Origin: Labilithrix sp.
Lineage (GTDB): Bacteria; Myxococcota_A; Polyangia; Polyangiales; Polyangiaceae
Length of the DNA stretch: 37,447 nucleotides
Direction of reading: 5' to 3'
Assembly (NCBI GenBank): GCA_019637195.1
Contig: JAHBWA010000083.1
Coordinates: forward strand, 1 to 37,447
Shown piece by piece: positions 6,931 through 15,165 of this stretch. Every line of letters starts with the position of its first letter. The first letter of the stretch is position 1. Under the pieces are notes generated by a model. That model ran no database searches. It was not told where the DNA came from and was given only the letters and a program-made list of their open reading frames with translations. The position numbers and the translations under genes were made by a program.

Positions 6931-7791
6931 TCACGCCCCGTCGAACGTCGGCTCGGCGCCGAGGACGTGCGCGAGCGACACCCAGCCCGTCCTTCCGCCG
7001 TAGCAAACGAGGAGGCGCGCGGACCTGCCGTCCGCGTCGATCGCTCCGAGCTCGCTCAGGCGCTCGGCGCCGAAGACCGCGCCGTTCTCCGAGAAGTACC
7101 AGTCGCGACGCACCGCGAACCGTCGGGCGAAGCCCTTCACCTTCTCGAGCTCGCTCAGGTACGCCTCGATCTCGTTCGGATCCCACCGCTCGTTGCCGTT
7201 CCGATCCCACGCCGTGAGCAGGTTCGCGTCGTGCCCGACCTTGTCGCGCTCGTCGGCTTCTTGCTCGATGCGCTCCGCGACGGCGCCGAACCGACGGGCC
7301 GCGTCGTGACGGCCGGACGCCTCGGCGGCGCGCTGCTTCTTGCGGAGCTGCTCGATGACGTGGGCCTCGCGCCAGCGTGAGGGCATCAGCCCGAGGCGCA
7401 GCAGGATCCACGGCGTGAACAGGCCCGTGCCCGGGATGGGGAACGCGCTGTTGGCCGCGGCGATGACCCCCGCTGGGAACACGCGGACGAGATCGAAGAC
7501 CTGCGAGCGCACCTTGTCGCGATCCTCCGGGCTCAGCGACTCGCCGCGCATCGCGCCGGAGATGAGGCGCATGGCCTCCCCGCTCTCGCGCAGCTCGCCG
7601 ACGAAGCGCTCCCACTGCTGCGCCGCCGCCTCGCGGGCGCGCGCGCCGAGCCGGCGGAGAAGCCCGGGCGGACGCTCCGCCGTCTCCAGCTCGGCCTCGA
7701 GCTCGCGCAGCTCGGTCGCGTCGAAGCCCTCGGCCTCGATCTGCACCGCCAGCTCGTACAGCGACCCGCCCCTCACCTCTTCGCCCCGCAC
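6931..7791 (-). CDS. LETM1-like protein with EF-hand and GYF_2-like C-terminus
   Basis: A 286-aa protein. Residues 95-152 resemble the LETM1 core of mitochondrial cation-transport-related proteins (VFPAGVIAAANSAFPIPGTG, then LMPSRW). A canonical EF-hand loop lies at 196-207, DRNGNERWDPNE, with Asp/Asn/Asn/Asp and the final Glu in the calcium-binding positions. Residues 230-278 (WYFSENGAVFGAERLSELG ... GRTGWVSLAHVL) resemble a GYF_2 domain. There is no signal peptide; one hydrophobic stretch (105-133) might insert in a membrane. The GTG start is supported by a TATCCT -10-like box ending 6 nt upstream. The combination suggests a calcium-responsive membrane-associated protein, which is inference. 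It diverges from the cyclophilin gene. Confidence 0.65.
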   Translation of the reverse strand: MRGEEVRGGSLYELAVQIEAEGFDATELRELEAELETAERPPGLLRRLGARAREAAAQQWERFVGELRESGEAMRLISGAMRGESLSPEDRDKVRSQVFDLVRVFPAGVIAAANSAFPIPGTGLFTPWILLRLGLMPSRWREAHVIEQLRKKQRAAEASGRHDAARRFGAVAERIEQEADERDKVGHDANLLTAWDRNGNERWDPNEIEAYLSELEKVKGFARRFAVRRDWYFSENGAVFGAERLSELGAIDADGRSARLLVCYGGRTGWVSLAHVLGAEPTFDGA

Positions 7792-7797
7792 GGGACG

Positions 7798-7803
7798 AGG
7801 ATA
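7798..7803 (-). promoter_or_regulatory. -10-like TATCCT before the LETM1-like gene
   Basis: On the minus strand TATCCT ends 6 nt before the GTG at 7791, so a leaderless transcript is likely. This also supports that start codon. Confidence 0.4.
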
Positions 7804-7888
7804 CGCGAGCCGCGGGGGCAGAGCGAGTCACGCCGATCCGCCGAGCCGCGCCGAAGGAGTGGGTGTCCGACGGAGCGCCCGATCGGAG

Positions 7889-7894
7889 TAGGAT
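7889..7894 (+). promoter_or_regulatory. -10-like TAGGAT before the cyclophilin gene
   Basis: TAGGAT ends 6 nt before the ATG at 7901 and no ribosome-binding sequence is visible. It forms a divergent pair with the box at 7798-7803. Confidence 0.4.
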
Positions 7895-7900
7895 GTCGCC

Positions 7901-8668
7901 ATGCTCGCGCTCCGCCGCTCTTCCCTCGTGCTCGGCTCGGTGCTGCTCGCCGCGTGCCTCGACAAGCCCCCCGGCCTCCCCGCCCCCGAGCGCGAGCCGC
8001 CGCCGCCGCCGCCGCCGACAGCGCCGTCGCCCGCCTCCGCCGCCGAGGACCGACCGCCGCCGCCGCCGCCGGTCGAGGACGTCGTCGTCGACTCGCCCGA
8101 TGGGAGCGATCCCACCGGCGGGAAGTTCACGCTCGACGACGCGACGGCCGGGCTCGAGGGCAGCGGTCCTCTGACGGCGACGATCACCACGAGCCTGGGC
8201 GTGCTCCGCTGCAAGCTCTTCGACGACAAGGCGCCGGTGACGGTCGCGAGCTTCGTCGGCCTGGCGCGCGGCACGCGGCCGTTCCGCATCTCGGATGATC
8301 GCTGGGTGAAGCGACCATTTTACGACGGCACGACGTTCCACCGCGTCATCAAGGGCTTCATGATCCAGGGCGGCGATCCGCTCGGCAACGGGACGGGCGG
8401 CCCGGGCTACGAGCTCCCCGACGAGATCTGGCCGGGATCGAGGCACGACCGCGCTGGGCTCCTCTGCATGGCGAACCGCGGAAAGAACACGAACGGCTCC
8501 CAGTTCTTCATCACCGACGCGGCCACGCGCCAGCTCGACGGCAACTACACGATCTTCGGTGAGTGCTCGCCCGCCTCCGTCGTGCACGAGATCGCCCGCG
8601 TGCCGAAGGGCCCCGACGATCGACCGTTCGATCCCGTCCGGATCGATCGCGTCGAGATCACGCGCTGA
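7901..8668 (+). CDS. Cyclophilin-type peptidyl-prolyl isomerase, lipoprotein
   Basis: Catalyses cis-trans isomerisation of peptidyl-prolyl bonds in envelope proteins. The signal peptide ends in the lipobox LLAAC (Cys19). A Pro-rich linker (PPPPPPP runs at about 32-58) tethers the catalytic domain, residues 90-255. The cyclophilin signature FHRVIKGFMIQGGDP is at 146-160, and the second hallmark GSQFFIT follows. The usual catalytic Arg is present in FHRV. The Trp of the cyclosporin-binding site appears to be absent near the C-terminus, as in many bacterial forms. It is likely anchored to the inner or outer membrane and faces the periplasm. It is transcribed alone and divergent from the LETM1-like gene. 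Confidence 0.92.
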   Translation: MLALRRSSLVLGSVLLAACLDKPPGLPAPEREPPPPPPPTAPSPASAAEDRPPPPPPVEDVVVDSPDGSDPTGGKFTLDDATAGLEGSGPLTATITTSLGVLRCKLFDDKAPVTVASFVGLARGTRPFRISDDRWVKRPFYDGTTFHRVIKGFMIQGGDPLGNGTGGPGYELPDEIWPGSRHDRAGLLCMANRGKNTNGSQFFITDAATRQLDGNYTIFGECSPASVVHEIARVPKGPDDRPFDPVRIDRVEITR

Positions 8669-8715
8669 GCAGCCGCGTGACGCCACGCCGCATCACGCCG
8701 CGGCGGTTCGGGTGC

Positions 8716-8721
8716 TAGCCT
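8716..8721 (+). promoter_or_regulatory. -10-like TAGCCT before the membrane protein at 8737
   Basis: TAGCCT ends 15 nt before the ATG, giving a predicted leader of roughly 9 nt. Confidence 0.3.
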
Positions 8722-8736
8722 GACAGACCGGTCGCA

Positions 8737-9378
8737 ATGGCAGACGAGGTGCCCACTGTGTACGCAGACGATTCGACAGCGCGCCGCCACACGGCGGCGC
8801 TCGGGGTTGGCGTTGGGTTCGCGCTCGCTCTCGTCGTGAGCTGCGGCATCGTCTTCCACCGTGTGCTCGGCTTCTCCGCCACCGACGCCGTCGCCGCGAA
8901 CGCCTCGACGACGTTCGGCGCCGTAGCCGCCGCGATGGTGACGGTGCGCGCGCACGCGCGGTCACGCGACCGAGCCGCCCTCGCCCCCGCCGTCCGCGAG
9001 CACCGCGTGACGAGCCTCATCGCGAGCCAGGCGCTCGGCGCGATGCTCGGCGTGCTCGCCATCCACGCGCTCCTCTGGCGCGGGCTCGAGGCCCATCCGT
9101 GGCTGCACGAGCACCCGCGGCAGCTCGTGAACGACCTCGTCGCCGTCTTCGGCGTCTTCGCGTTCGTGTGGGGCGCTGCCCAGAAACCGCTTCGCCCCCA
9201 GGTGATGATCGCGGGGCTCGCGCTCGTGCTCGGCTACGAGCTCACCGCGGCCTACTGGCACCTCGACGCCCCGCTGCCCGAACCGGGCGCGCTGGCGTGG
9301 TCGGTCCAGCGGTTCGTGGGCAGCGAGGTGACGGCCTCCGGCGTCGGCGTCCTCGCGTTCCGACTCTTGCTCGCGTAG
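8737..9378 (+). CDS. Polytopic membrane protein of unknown function (213 aa)
   Basis: Several hydrophobic segments are visible, at about residues 22-45, 50-70, 92-115, 130-150, 158-175 and 190-212, and no signal peptide cleavage site. A few His and Trp residues sit between them (HALLWRGLEAHPWLHEHP). I do not recognise the family. It is followed 15 bp later by the MgtC-type gene in the same direction, so the two probably form an operon. A role in envelope or ion homeostasis would fit that neighbour but is only inference. Confidence 0.7.
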   Translation: MADEVPTVYADDSTARRHTAALGVGVGFALALVVSCGIVFHRVLGFSATDAVAANASTTFGAVAAAMVTVRAHARSRDRAALAPAVREHRVTSLIASQALGAMLGVLAIHALLWRGLEAHPWLHEHPRQLVNDLVAVFGVFAFVWGAAQKPLRPQVMIAGLALVLGYELTAAYWHLDAPLPEPGALAWSVQRFVGSEVTASGVGVLAFRLLLA

Positions 9379-9393
9379 GACCGGCGCGAATCG

Positions 9394-10089
9394 ATGCTGG
9401 CCCACTCGGAGCTGCTCCTTCGGATCGCCACGGGCGCCGCCCTCGGCGGGGCGATCGGCTACGAGCGCGGTCGACATCGACGCCCCGTCGGTCTCCGCAC
9501 CCACGTCATCGTGGCACTGGCGTCGGCCACGTTCATGATCGTGTCGTCGCAGTTCGTCTACTACCAGCACTTCGGCCAGAGCGACGGCGTCGAGGTCGAC
9601 GCGTCGCGCATCGCGGCGTCGGTCGTTTCCGCCGTCGGCTTCCTCGCGGGCGGCGCCATCTTGCGGAGCGGCCTCAGCGTCCAGGGGCTCACGACGGCGG
9701 CGGGCCTGTGGCTCGTCACGGCGATCGGACTCTGCGCAGGCGCCGGGATGTTCGTCGAGAGCTCGGCCGTCACGCTCCTCGGCATCCTCGCGCTGACGGT
9801 CTTCCGGCGCTTCGAGGACAAGAACGATCTCGTCACCAAGCGCCGGATCGCCGTCGTCCTCGGCGACGGCGACGAGGCGGAGTCGTCGACCCACGCCGTG
9901 ATGAAGGCGATCTCCGATCTCGGCGCCGACGTGGTCGACGTCGAGTACGAGCGCCGCCTCGACGAGAAGCCACGTACGACGCTCACGTTCGACGTCAGCC
10001 TGCCCGTCTCGATCACGGTCGCCGTCCTGGTCGAGACGCTCGAGACGCTGCCGAACGTGAAGCGGATCCAGATCTCGCAGCCGTCGTGA
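9394..10089 (+). CDS. MgtC/SapB family membrane protein
   Basis: A 231-aa protein with four to five membrane segments in the first 140 residues. It carries the family hallmark GAAIGYER-like sequence GGAIGYERGR near residue 18, followed by RPVGLRTHVIVALASA. The downstream segment VGFLAGGAILRSG is also typical. Residues 145-231 form a soluble beta-alpha-beta region like the C-terminal ACT-type domain of MgtC. In pathogens MgtC restrains the F-type ATPase and supports growth at low magnesium; in free-living bacteria the role is less clear. It is probably co-transcribed with the membrane protein before it. Confidence 0.9.
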   Translation: MLAHSELLLRIATGAALGGAIGYERGRHRRPVGLRTHVIVALASATFMIVSSQFVYYQHFGQSDGVEVDASRIAASVVSAVGFLAGGAILRSGLSVQGLTTAAGLWLVTAIGLCAGAGMFVESSAVTLLGILALTVFRRFEDKNDLVTKRRIAVVLGDGDEAESSTHAVMKAISDLGADVVDVEYERRLDEKPRTTLTFDVSLPVSITVAVLVETLETLPNVKRIQISQPS

Positions 10090-10155
10090 CGGCGCCGGAC
10101 GCGCGCCGGCTCGGCGCGCGTCGAATTCGGGCTGAAACGCGGGCGCGTCGTGGCG

Positions 10156-10161
10156 TAGAGT
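10156..10161 (+). promoter_or_regulatory. -10-like TAGAGT before the TetR gene
   Basis: TAGAGT overlaps the GTG at 10160 and ends 7 nt before the in-frame GTG at 10169. A leaderless transcript would therefore begin at 10169, which decides the start chosen for this gene. Confidence 0.4.
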
Positions 10162-10168
10162 GGAGGCC

Positions 10169-10795
10169 GTGTCGCGGATCTCCTCCCTCTACGACGCGTA
10201 CCTGAGAAAGGCGCCCCGGCAGTCGCGGTCGCGCAGCGTGGTCGAAGCCATCCTCGGCGCGGCCTCCGAGCGGCTCTCGCGCGGCGGCGAGGAGGAGGAC
10301 GTGACGCTGCAAGAGGTCGCGGACCGCGCCGGCGTCGGCATCGGCTCGCTCTACGACTACTTCCGCGATCGACGCAGCATCCTGTCGGCGCTCGCGGCGA
10401 AGGTCACGGAGGACAACCTCCGCGCGTTCGAGGCGGTCCTCGCCTCGACGCACGACCTGTCGCTCGAAGACGGCATCGGCAAGATCGTCGATTTTTGCTT
10501 CGCGACGTACACGGCCAACAAGCGCGTCCCGCGCGCCGTGCTGAAGATCGCCCACTCGATCGGCCTGATGCCGACGCTCGCCGAGAGCCAGACCGTGTTC
10601 GCCGAGTCGCTCGCGGCGGCGCTCCGGAAGCGCACCGACGTCGCGGCGCGCGACCTCGAGCTCACCGCGTGGACCATCACGCAGGCGATGATGGGCGTGA
10701 TGAACACGCTCGTCTGGCAGGACTCGCCGCCGCACTCCGAGGCCACGCTCCGCCGCGAGCTCATCGCGCTCTTCGCGCGGCACCTCCGGGGCTGA
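10169..10795 (+). CDS. TetR/AcrR family transcriptional regulator
   Basis: A 208-aa repressor-type protein. The N-terminal helix-turn-helix is clear: VTLQEVADRAGVGIGSLYDYF followed by RDRRSILSALAAKV. The rest is the all-helical ligand-binding and dimerisation domain, which ends with EATLRRELIALFARHL. A longer reading starting at GTG 10160 is possible, but that codon lies in the -10-like box. It is convergent with the helicase gene and has no obvious adjacent target operon, so its regulon is unknown. Confidence 0.88.
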   Translation: MSRISSLYDAYLRKAPRQSRSRSVVEAILGAASERLSRGGEEEDVTLQEVADRAGVGIGSLYDYFRDRRSILSALAAKVTEDNLRAFEAVLASTHDLSLEDGIGKIVDFCFATYTANKRVPRAVLKIAHSIGLMPTLAESQTVFAESLAAALRKRTDVAARDLELTAWTITQAMMGVMNTLVWQDSPPHSEATLRRELIALFARHLRG

Positions 10796-10816
10796 CCGTC
10801 CGCGGGGACCGGCTCC

Positions 10817-10841
10817 CGGAGCTCGCGCCGCGCGGGCTCCG
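10817..10841. terminator. GC-rich hairpin between convergent genes
   Basis: CGGAGC (10817-10822) and GCTCCG (10836-10841) pair across a 14-nt loop between the TetR gene and the helicase gene. There is no T run, so an intrinsic terminator role is uncertain. Confidence 0.25.
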
Positions 10842-10869
10842 TCCGCGCTCGCCGCTCCGCGCGCCCGCG

Positions 10870-12468
10870 TCACCTCCCGAAGACGCGCTTCCAGACCGCG
10901 AGCCGGAGCGCCTCGGCGGCGGACGCCGGCGGCGTCGACGAGGGCGCGCGACGCCACGGGGCGTCGTCCCGCGCCGACCGCGCGGCCGAGCGGCCCATCC
11001 GATCGATCTCGTAGTCGACCGCCTGCACCGCCTCCTCCATCCGCGAGAAGCGATCCATCGTCCTCCCGTCGAGCACCACCTCCCAGGCCTTCCCCCGCGG
11101 CGCGCGCCGGAGGACGAGCACCTCGCTCGGCCGCCCCGCGCGGCGCTCGAAGTGGAGCCCGACGCCGTGGCGCCCGAGCGAGAACCACGCGTTGCCCGAG
11201 ATCGCGCGCACCTCCGCGTCGGTCGTGAGCGCCAGCGGATCGAAGCTCGCGGCGCGGTCCTGGATCTCGCGGAGCGTGAGGGCGCCAGCCTCGAGCTCGA
11301 AGCCCGGCTGATCGAAGAGGATCCGCTGCCAGGCGCGCCGCGCCTCGGCCGCGTCCCCGCCGTCGAGGTCGAGGTCGCGCGGGGCCCCGAAGAGCGAAGG
11401 CAGCGTGCACAGGCTCAGCGCCGACAGATCGACGAAGTCGAGGACGAGGCAGTCCTTCTTGCCGGGGTGGAGCCGCGTGCCGCGGCCGACGCACTGCGCG
11501 TAGAGCCCCTCCGAGCGCGTGGGCCTCGCCATCGCGACGCAGGAGACGCCGGGATCGTCGAAGCCCTCCGTCAGGACGGCGACGTTGCAGAGCACCTGCG
11601 TCCGCTCCTCGCGGAAGTCCTCGAGCGCCTTGGCGCGGACGTCCTTCGGCATCGCGCCGTGGACGATCCCCGCGGGGACGCCGAGCAGGTTCAGCGAGCG
11701 CGACAAGCTCCGCGCGTGGTTCACCGTCACCGCGAACGCGATCGTCCGTCGGTCGCGCGCGAGCTCCTGGATCGAGCGCGCCACGAGCGCGTTGCGCTCC
11801 TCGATGTCGACCGCCTCGGAGAGCTCGTCCTCGCGAAAATCGAGGCCGCTGGACGACAGCCGCCCGAGATCCGCCGACGTCGACACGCGGTAGCCGCGGA
11901 GCGGCGCGAGGTAGCCGTCCTCGATCATCTCGGGCAGCGCGCGCGAGTAGACGATGCGCTCGAACACGTCGTCGAGCCCCTTGCCGTCGCCGCGCGCGGT
12001 CGTCGCCGTGAAGCCGAGCAAGGTGCCCGTCCAACCTTCGTCGAACACGCCGAGCTGCCGGAGCACGCGCCGGTTGTCGTCCGCGGCGGCGTGGTGGCAC
12101 TCGTCGTAGATCACGAGCCCGACGTCGCGGCCGCGCATCACCCGGGCGAGCCGCTCCTCGTGGAGCGAGCGGATCGAGCAGACGACGACCTTCGCGTCCG
12201 CCGGCGCCCGCTCCGCGCCCTGCTCGATCGCGACGACCGCCGCGCCGTCCATCGCGCGCTCGATCTTGTCGCGCGCCTGCGTGAGCAGCTCCTCGCGGTG
12301 CGCCAGCACGAGCACCTGCCGCCGGGCAAGCCTCGCGAGGTGGGAGAAGACCACCGTCTTCCCCGCCCCCGTCGGGAGGCAGACGACCATCCGACGCACG
12401 CCGCCCTTCCGGGCGCGGAGGACCGCCTCGACGGCGTCGCGCTGGTACGGTCGGAGCGCCGGGCTCAT
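10870..12468 (-). CDS. Superfamily 2 DEAD/DEAH-type helicase
   Basis: A 532-aa ATP-dependent helicase of the restriction-type/RadD-like SF2 class. A Q-motif-like start (LRPYQRDAVEAVL) leads to Walker A LPTGAGKT at about residues 31-38. Motif II is YDECHH, motif III GFTATTARGDG, and motif VI QCVGRGTRLHPG. The first 350 residues hold both RecA folds. The C-terminal 180 residues have no clear domain. Substrates may be branched or damaged DNA, as for RadD, but this is inferred from the motifs. The start at ATG 12468 is chosen because the RecA motifs begin right after it; the longer upstream frame reads back across the divergent pssA gene. It is divergent from pssA with no visible partner. Confidence 0.85.
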   Translation of the reverse strand: MSPALRPYQRDAVEAVLRARKGGVRRMVVCLPTGAGKTVVFSHLARLARRQVLVLAHREELLTQARDKIERAMDGAAVVAIEQGAERAPADAKVVVCSIRSLHEERLARVMRGRDVGLVIYDECHHAAADDNRRVLRQLGVFDEGWTGTLLGFTATTARGDGKGLDDVFERIVYSRALPEMIEDGYLAPLRGYRVSTSADLGRLSSSGLDFREDELSEAVDIEERNALVARSIQELARDRRTIAFAVTVNHARSLSRSLNLLGVPAGIVHGAMPKDVRAKALEDFREERTQVLCNVAVLTEGFDDPGVSCVAMARPTRSEGLYAQCVGRGTRLHPGKKDCLVLDFVDLSALSLCTLPSLFGAPRDLDLDGGDAAEARRAWQRILFDQPGFELEAGALTLREIQDRAASFDPLALTTDAEVRAISGNAWFSLGRHGVGLHFERRAGRPSEVLVLRRAPRGKAWEVVLDGRTMDRFSRMEEAVQAVDYEIDRMGRSAARSARDDAPWRRAPSSTPPASAAEALRLAVWKRVFGR

Positions 12469-12624
12469 CGGGTCGGCCGAGCTTTTCACGGACCGGCGGC
12501 CGCCGCCACGGCCGCGGCGTCGGGGCGAGAGCGCCGCCCGGCCACGCTCGCGCTGGCGCGCGACGGCCGGGGGAGCGATTCGTGCATGCCGTCGTGAGTG
12601 ATCCCACGAGCAGACGCAGAGAAT

Positions 12625-13305
12625 ATGCTGGCGGACGTGGAAGCTCCCCACGGGCCTGACGACCACGCCGCCGCGCACGGACCGACGGGGACGAAGAAGA
12701 AGCCCTTCTCGTTGATCCGCACGTTCGCGCTCGCGGACGTGATCACGATCGGCAACGCCGTCTCCGGCGCAGGCGCGATCCTCGCGAGCATGAGCTACAT
12801 GGCGACGGCTCAGCGCAGCGCGATCTGGACCGCGCTCGTGCTCCTGCCGATCGCGCTCGTGTGTGACGCGCTGGACGGCGCCGTCGCGCGGTGGCGCCGC
12901 AAGTCGTCCCCGCTCGGAGCGGACCTCGACTCCCTCGCCGACATCGTCTCGTTCGGCGTCGCCCCCGCCGCCCTCGGCTTCGCGCTCGGTCTGCGCGGGG
13001 GCTGGGACGCCGTCATCCTGTGCTACTTCGTCGCGTGCGGGATCTCTCGCCTCGCTCGCTACAACGTGACCGCGGCCTCGCTCTCCGACGAGCGGGGCAA
13101 GGTCAAATACTACGAAGGCACGCCGATCCCCTCGAGCCTCGGGCTCGTGCTCCTCCTCGGGATCGCGTTCGGGATGGACCGCGTCCACGACGCGCTCTGG
13201 CTCGGCGCGATCGAGCTCGGCCCCTTCGTGCTCCACCCGCTCACGCTGGCGTACGCGGCGAGCGGCTCGATGATGATCAGCACGATCCGCATTCCGAAAC
13301 CCTGA
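12625..13305 (+). CDS. pssA: CDP-diacylglycerol-serine O-phosphatidyltransferase
   Basis: Joins CDP-diacylglycerol and L-serine to make phosphatidylserine, the precursor of phosphatidylethanolamine, in the inner membrane. The CDP-alcohol phosphotransferase motif is complete at residues 84-106: DG-x2-AR-x8-G-x3-D-x3-D. The preceding segment LADVITIGNAVSG is typical for type II PssA, as is the later GISRLARYNV. About six membrane helices follow the motif. The 226-aa length is normal. The start at ATG 12625 is preferred over GTG 12598. Downstream a 22-bp tandem repeat separates it from an acyltransferase gene, so phospholipid genes cluster here. Confidence 0.88.
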   Translation: MLADVEAPHGPDDHAAAHGPTGTKKKPFSLIRTFALADVITIGNAVSGAGAILASMSYMATAQRSAIWTALVLLPIALVCDALDGAVARWRRKSSPLGADLDSLADIVSFGVAPAALGFALGLRGGWDAVILCYFVACGISRLARYNVTAASLSDERGKVKYYEGTPIPSSLGLVLLLGIAFGMDRVHDALWLGAIELGPFVLHPLTLAYAASGSMMISTIRIPKP

Positions 13306-13338
13306 GCGGCCGCCCCCCACCTGCCTCCCAAGGGCGGG

Positions 13339-13419
13339 CGCCCGTCGTGGCAGCGCGGGCCGCCCGTCGTGGCAGCGCGGGCCGCCCGTCGTGGCAGCGC
13401 GGGCCGCCCGTCGTGGCAG
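13339..13419 (+). repeat. 22-bp tandem repeat, three full copies and a partial fourth
   Basis: Units at 13339-13360, 13361-13382 and 13383-13404 are identical (CGCCCGTCGTGGCAGCGCGG plus GC). A fourth, 13405-13419, keeps the first 15 bases. At the junctions CGGGC-C-GCCCG forms a short palindrome. The array fills the gap between pssA and the acyltransferase gene and could be a regulatory or recombination-prone element. Confidence 0.9.
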
Positions 13420-13423
13420 AGTC

Positions 13424-14218
13424 GTGACGGAGCGGCCCCCCCGTCTCGAGTATGAAGGCAGCGTGGCAAAGCACGCGCTGGCGGGCCTCTTCACCTACGC
13501 CGAGTTCGCGGTCTGCGTGACGGCGTTCCTGCCGATCATGGCGGCGTCGTCGCTCCGCCATCGCGGAGACCCCACGCAGCGCGAGCCGGGACGCTGGATG
13601 CGCCGCCTCGGCCGGACCACGAGCCGGATCACCCCGCTCTGGACCTTCGAGATCGACGGCGAGCCGCCGGCCGACATCGACCGGTCCGGCTACGTCGTCG
13701 TCGCCAACCACGAGTCGGTCGCCGATCCCTTCGTCCTCTCCTGGCTCCCCTTCGACATGCGGTGGGTCGCCAAGGAGGAGCTCTTCAAGCCGCCGGTGAT
13801 CGGCTGGGCGATGCGCTGGGGCGGCGACATCCCGCTCCGCCGCGGCCAGGGCGAGAGCGTGCGCGCCATGTTCGACGAGTGCGAGCGCGCGCTCGCGGGC
13901 GGGATCTCGATCATGATGTTCCCCGAGGGCACGCGCTCGAAGAACGGCGATCTGCTGCCGTTCAAGGACGGCGCCTTCGCGCTCGCGGTCCGCGCGCAGG
14001 TGCCGGTCCTGCCGGTCGCCCTCGCGGGCACGCGGGAGATGCGCCCGAAGCACTCGCGCTGGTTCGGCAAGGCGCACGCGCGCGCGCGCGTCCTCGCGCC
14101 GATCCCGACGAAGGGCCTCGGCGCGGAGGACGTGGGCCTCGTGCGCGATCAGGCCCGCGACGCGATCCGCGCCAGCCTGCCGGACCTCCGGTCGACGACC
14201 GGCTTCGCGAAGGGCTGA
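13424..14218 (+). CDS. PlsC-type 1-acylglycerol-3-phosphate acyltransferase family protein
   Basis: Transfers an acyl group to a glycerol or lysophospholipid acceptor in the inner membrane. With the GTG at 13424 as start the protein has 264 residues. The HX4D catalytic box is NHESVAD (His96-Asp101) and the glycerol-3-phosphate-binding box FPEGTR is at 166-171. One hydrophobic N-terminal segment lies at about 17-42. An alternative GTG at 13463, preceded by an AAGG sequence, would remove 13 residues without touching any motif. Its place behind pssA suits phospholipid synthesis, although the 22-bp repeat separates the two genes. Confidence 0.85.
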   Translation: MTERPPRLEYEGSVAKHALAGLFTYAEFAVCVTAFLPIMAASSLRHRGDPTQREPGRWMRRLGRTTSRITPLWTFEIDGEPPADIDRSGYVVVANHESVADPFVLSWLPFDMRWVAKEELFKPPVIGWAMRWGGDIPLRRGQGESVRAMFDECERALAGGISIMMFPEGTRSKNGDLLPFKDGAFALAVRAQVPVLPVALAGTREMRPKHSRWFGKAHARARVLAPIPTKGLGAEDVGLVRDQARDAIRASLPDLRSTTGFAKG

Positions 14219-14226
14219 GCCGGCTC

Positions 14227-14586
14227 TCAGGCGCCGCCGTCGCGCGCATGCGGACCGCGGTGATCGCCGGAGCCCGGCCCCTTGCCGTTCGAGTTGCCCG
14301 GCCCCGCGCCCTTGCCGCCGCCGAGCCCCGGGCCCGGCCCCTTGTGGTCCGCGTTGCCGGGGCCCTTGCCGTCCGAGTCGCCCGGCCCGTCGCCGTGGCC
14401 GGAGCCGGGGCCGGTCGCCGGGCGCTCGCGCGGCGCGCCGCTCTCATTGCTCTCGCCGCCCGTGCCCTCCGGCGCGGTCGGCACGGTCGGCGCAGCCGGC
14501 TCGGGAGGAGCGGCGGGTGAGCAGGCGACGGCGAGCGCGGCGGCGAGCGTGAACGCGGAGGCGACGACGAACCGTGTGGAGCGCAT
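14227..14586 (-). CDS. Gly/Pro-rich lipoprotein (119 aa)
   Basis: The signal peptide MRSTRFVVASAFTLAAALAVAC carries the lipobox AVAC, with Cys at residue 22. The mature part begins Pro/Ala-rich and continues with imperfect GPG-type repeats (KGPGNADHKGPGPGLGGGK). No enzyme motif is seen. The start at 14586 is set by the signal peptide; longer frames upstream are not plausible. The product is probably an unstructured envelope protein. It is convergent with the acyltransferase gene, with only 8 bp between the stops. Confidence 0.75.
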   Translation of the reverse strand: MRSTRFVVASAFTLAAALAVACSPAAPPEPAAPTVPTAPEGTGGESNESGAPRERPATGPGSGHGDGPGDSDGKGPGNADHKGPGPGLGGGKGAGPGNSNGKGPGSGDHRGPHARDGGA

Positions 14587-14760
14587 GCTCGAAGATGTAG
14601 ACCGAAGCGGGCGTGAGGTCGACCGATCTGCGCGCCGCCGCGCCCCCATCCCGGTCGGCCCACTCGGCGCCCTCACGCAGACCTCTTCCGGGCGCGCCCA
14701 GGACGCGCGAAGCCGCGGGCGTCGGGCGGTCGCGCTCGCGGCCCGGCGCCATGGCTCGGA

Positions 14761-15165
14761 TCAGAGCGGCGTGGTCTCGATCACCACCTCGGTGCTCGCC
14801 ATGAGCTTGTGGACGGGGCAGCGCGCGACGACGTCGTAGAGCCGCTTCCGTTGCTCGTCGGTCAGCTCCGGGCCGTGGAACGCGAGGCTGACGTGGAGCA
14901 CGTACTTCCCCTTGCGCTCCTCGCTCGCGTCGCGCTCGACGTGCGACTCGACGCGCTCGAGCGGGATGCCGTTCCTCTTCGCGTACCAGGTCGCGGTCAG
15001 CGCCTTGCACGCCGCGAGCGAGGCGTCGAAGTAGTCGTGCGGATCGGGCGCCTCGTCATGGCTCCCCGCGGCCTCGTCGAGGTCGGCGCGGAACGTGTGC
15101 GCGCGGACTCGCAGCTTCTGCGGGTACTCGTTCGGCTCCTCGGTCGCGCAGTCGATCCTGCTCAT
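14761..15165 (-). CDS. OsmC/Ohr family thiol peroxidase-like protein
   Basis: A 134-aa cytoplasmic protein of the OsmC fold, which reduces organic hydroperoxides with a reactive cysteine. The two conserved cysteines are visible: Cys53 in LAACKALTATW, and Cys116 in ARCPVHKLM. Length and topology match OsmC proteins rather than the larger fusions. It starts at ATG 15165 behind a CGGAGG ribosome-binding sequence. It is divergent from the TldD-like gene, with about 240 bp between them in which I see no further gene. Confidence 0.88.
   Translation of the reverse strand: MSRIDCATEEPNEYPQKLRVRAHTFRADLDEAAGSHDEAPDPHDYFDASLAACKALTATWYAKRNGIPLERVESHVERDASEERKGKYVLHVSLAFHGPELTDEQRKRLYDVVARCPVHKLMASTEVVIETTPL

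Noticed and set aside
10495..12597. Long plus-strand open frame opposite the helicase gene
   Set aside because: It overlaps the helicase motifs in antisense, and its translation is Arg/Glu/Pro-rich without recognisable motifs.
12469..13494. Upstream extension of the helicase frame on the minus strand
   Set aside because: It would run antisense through pssA and the tandem repeat; the helicase motifs begin right after the ATG at 12468.
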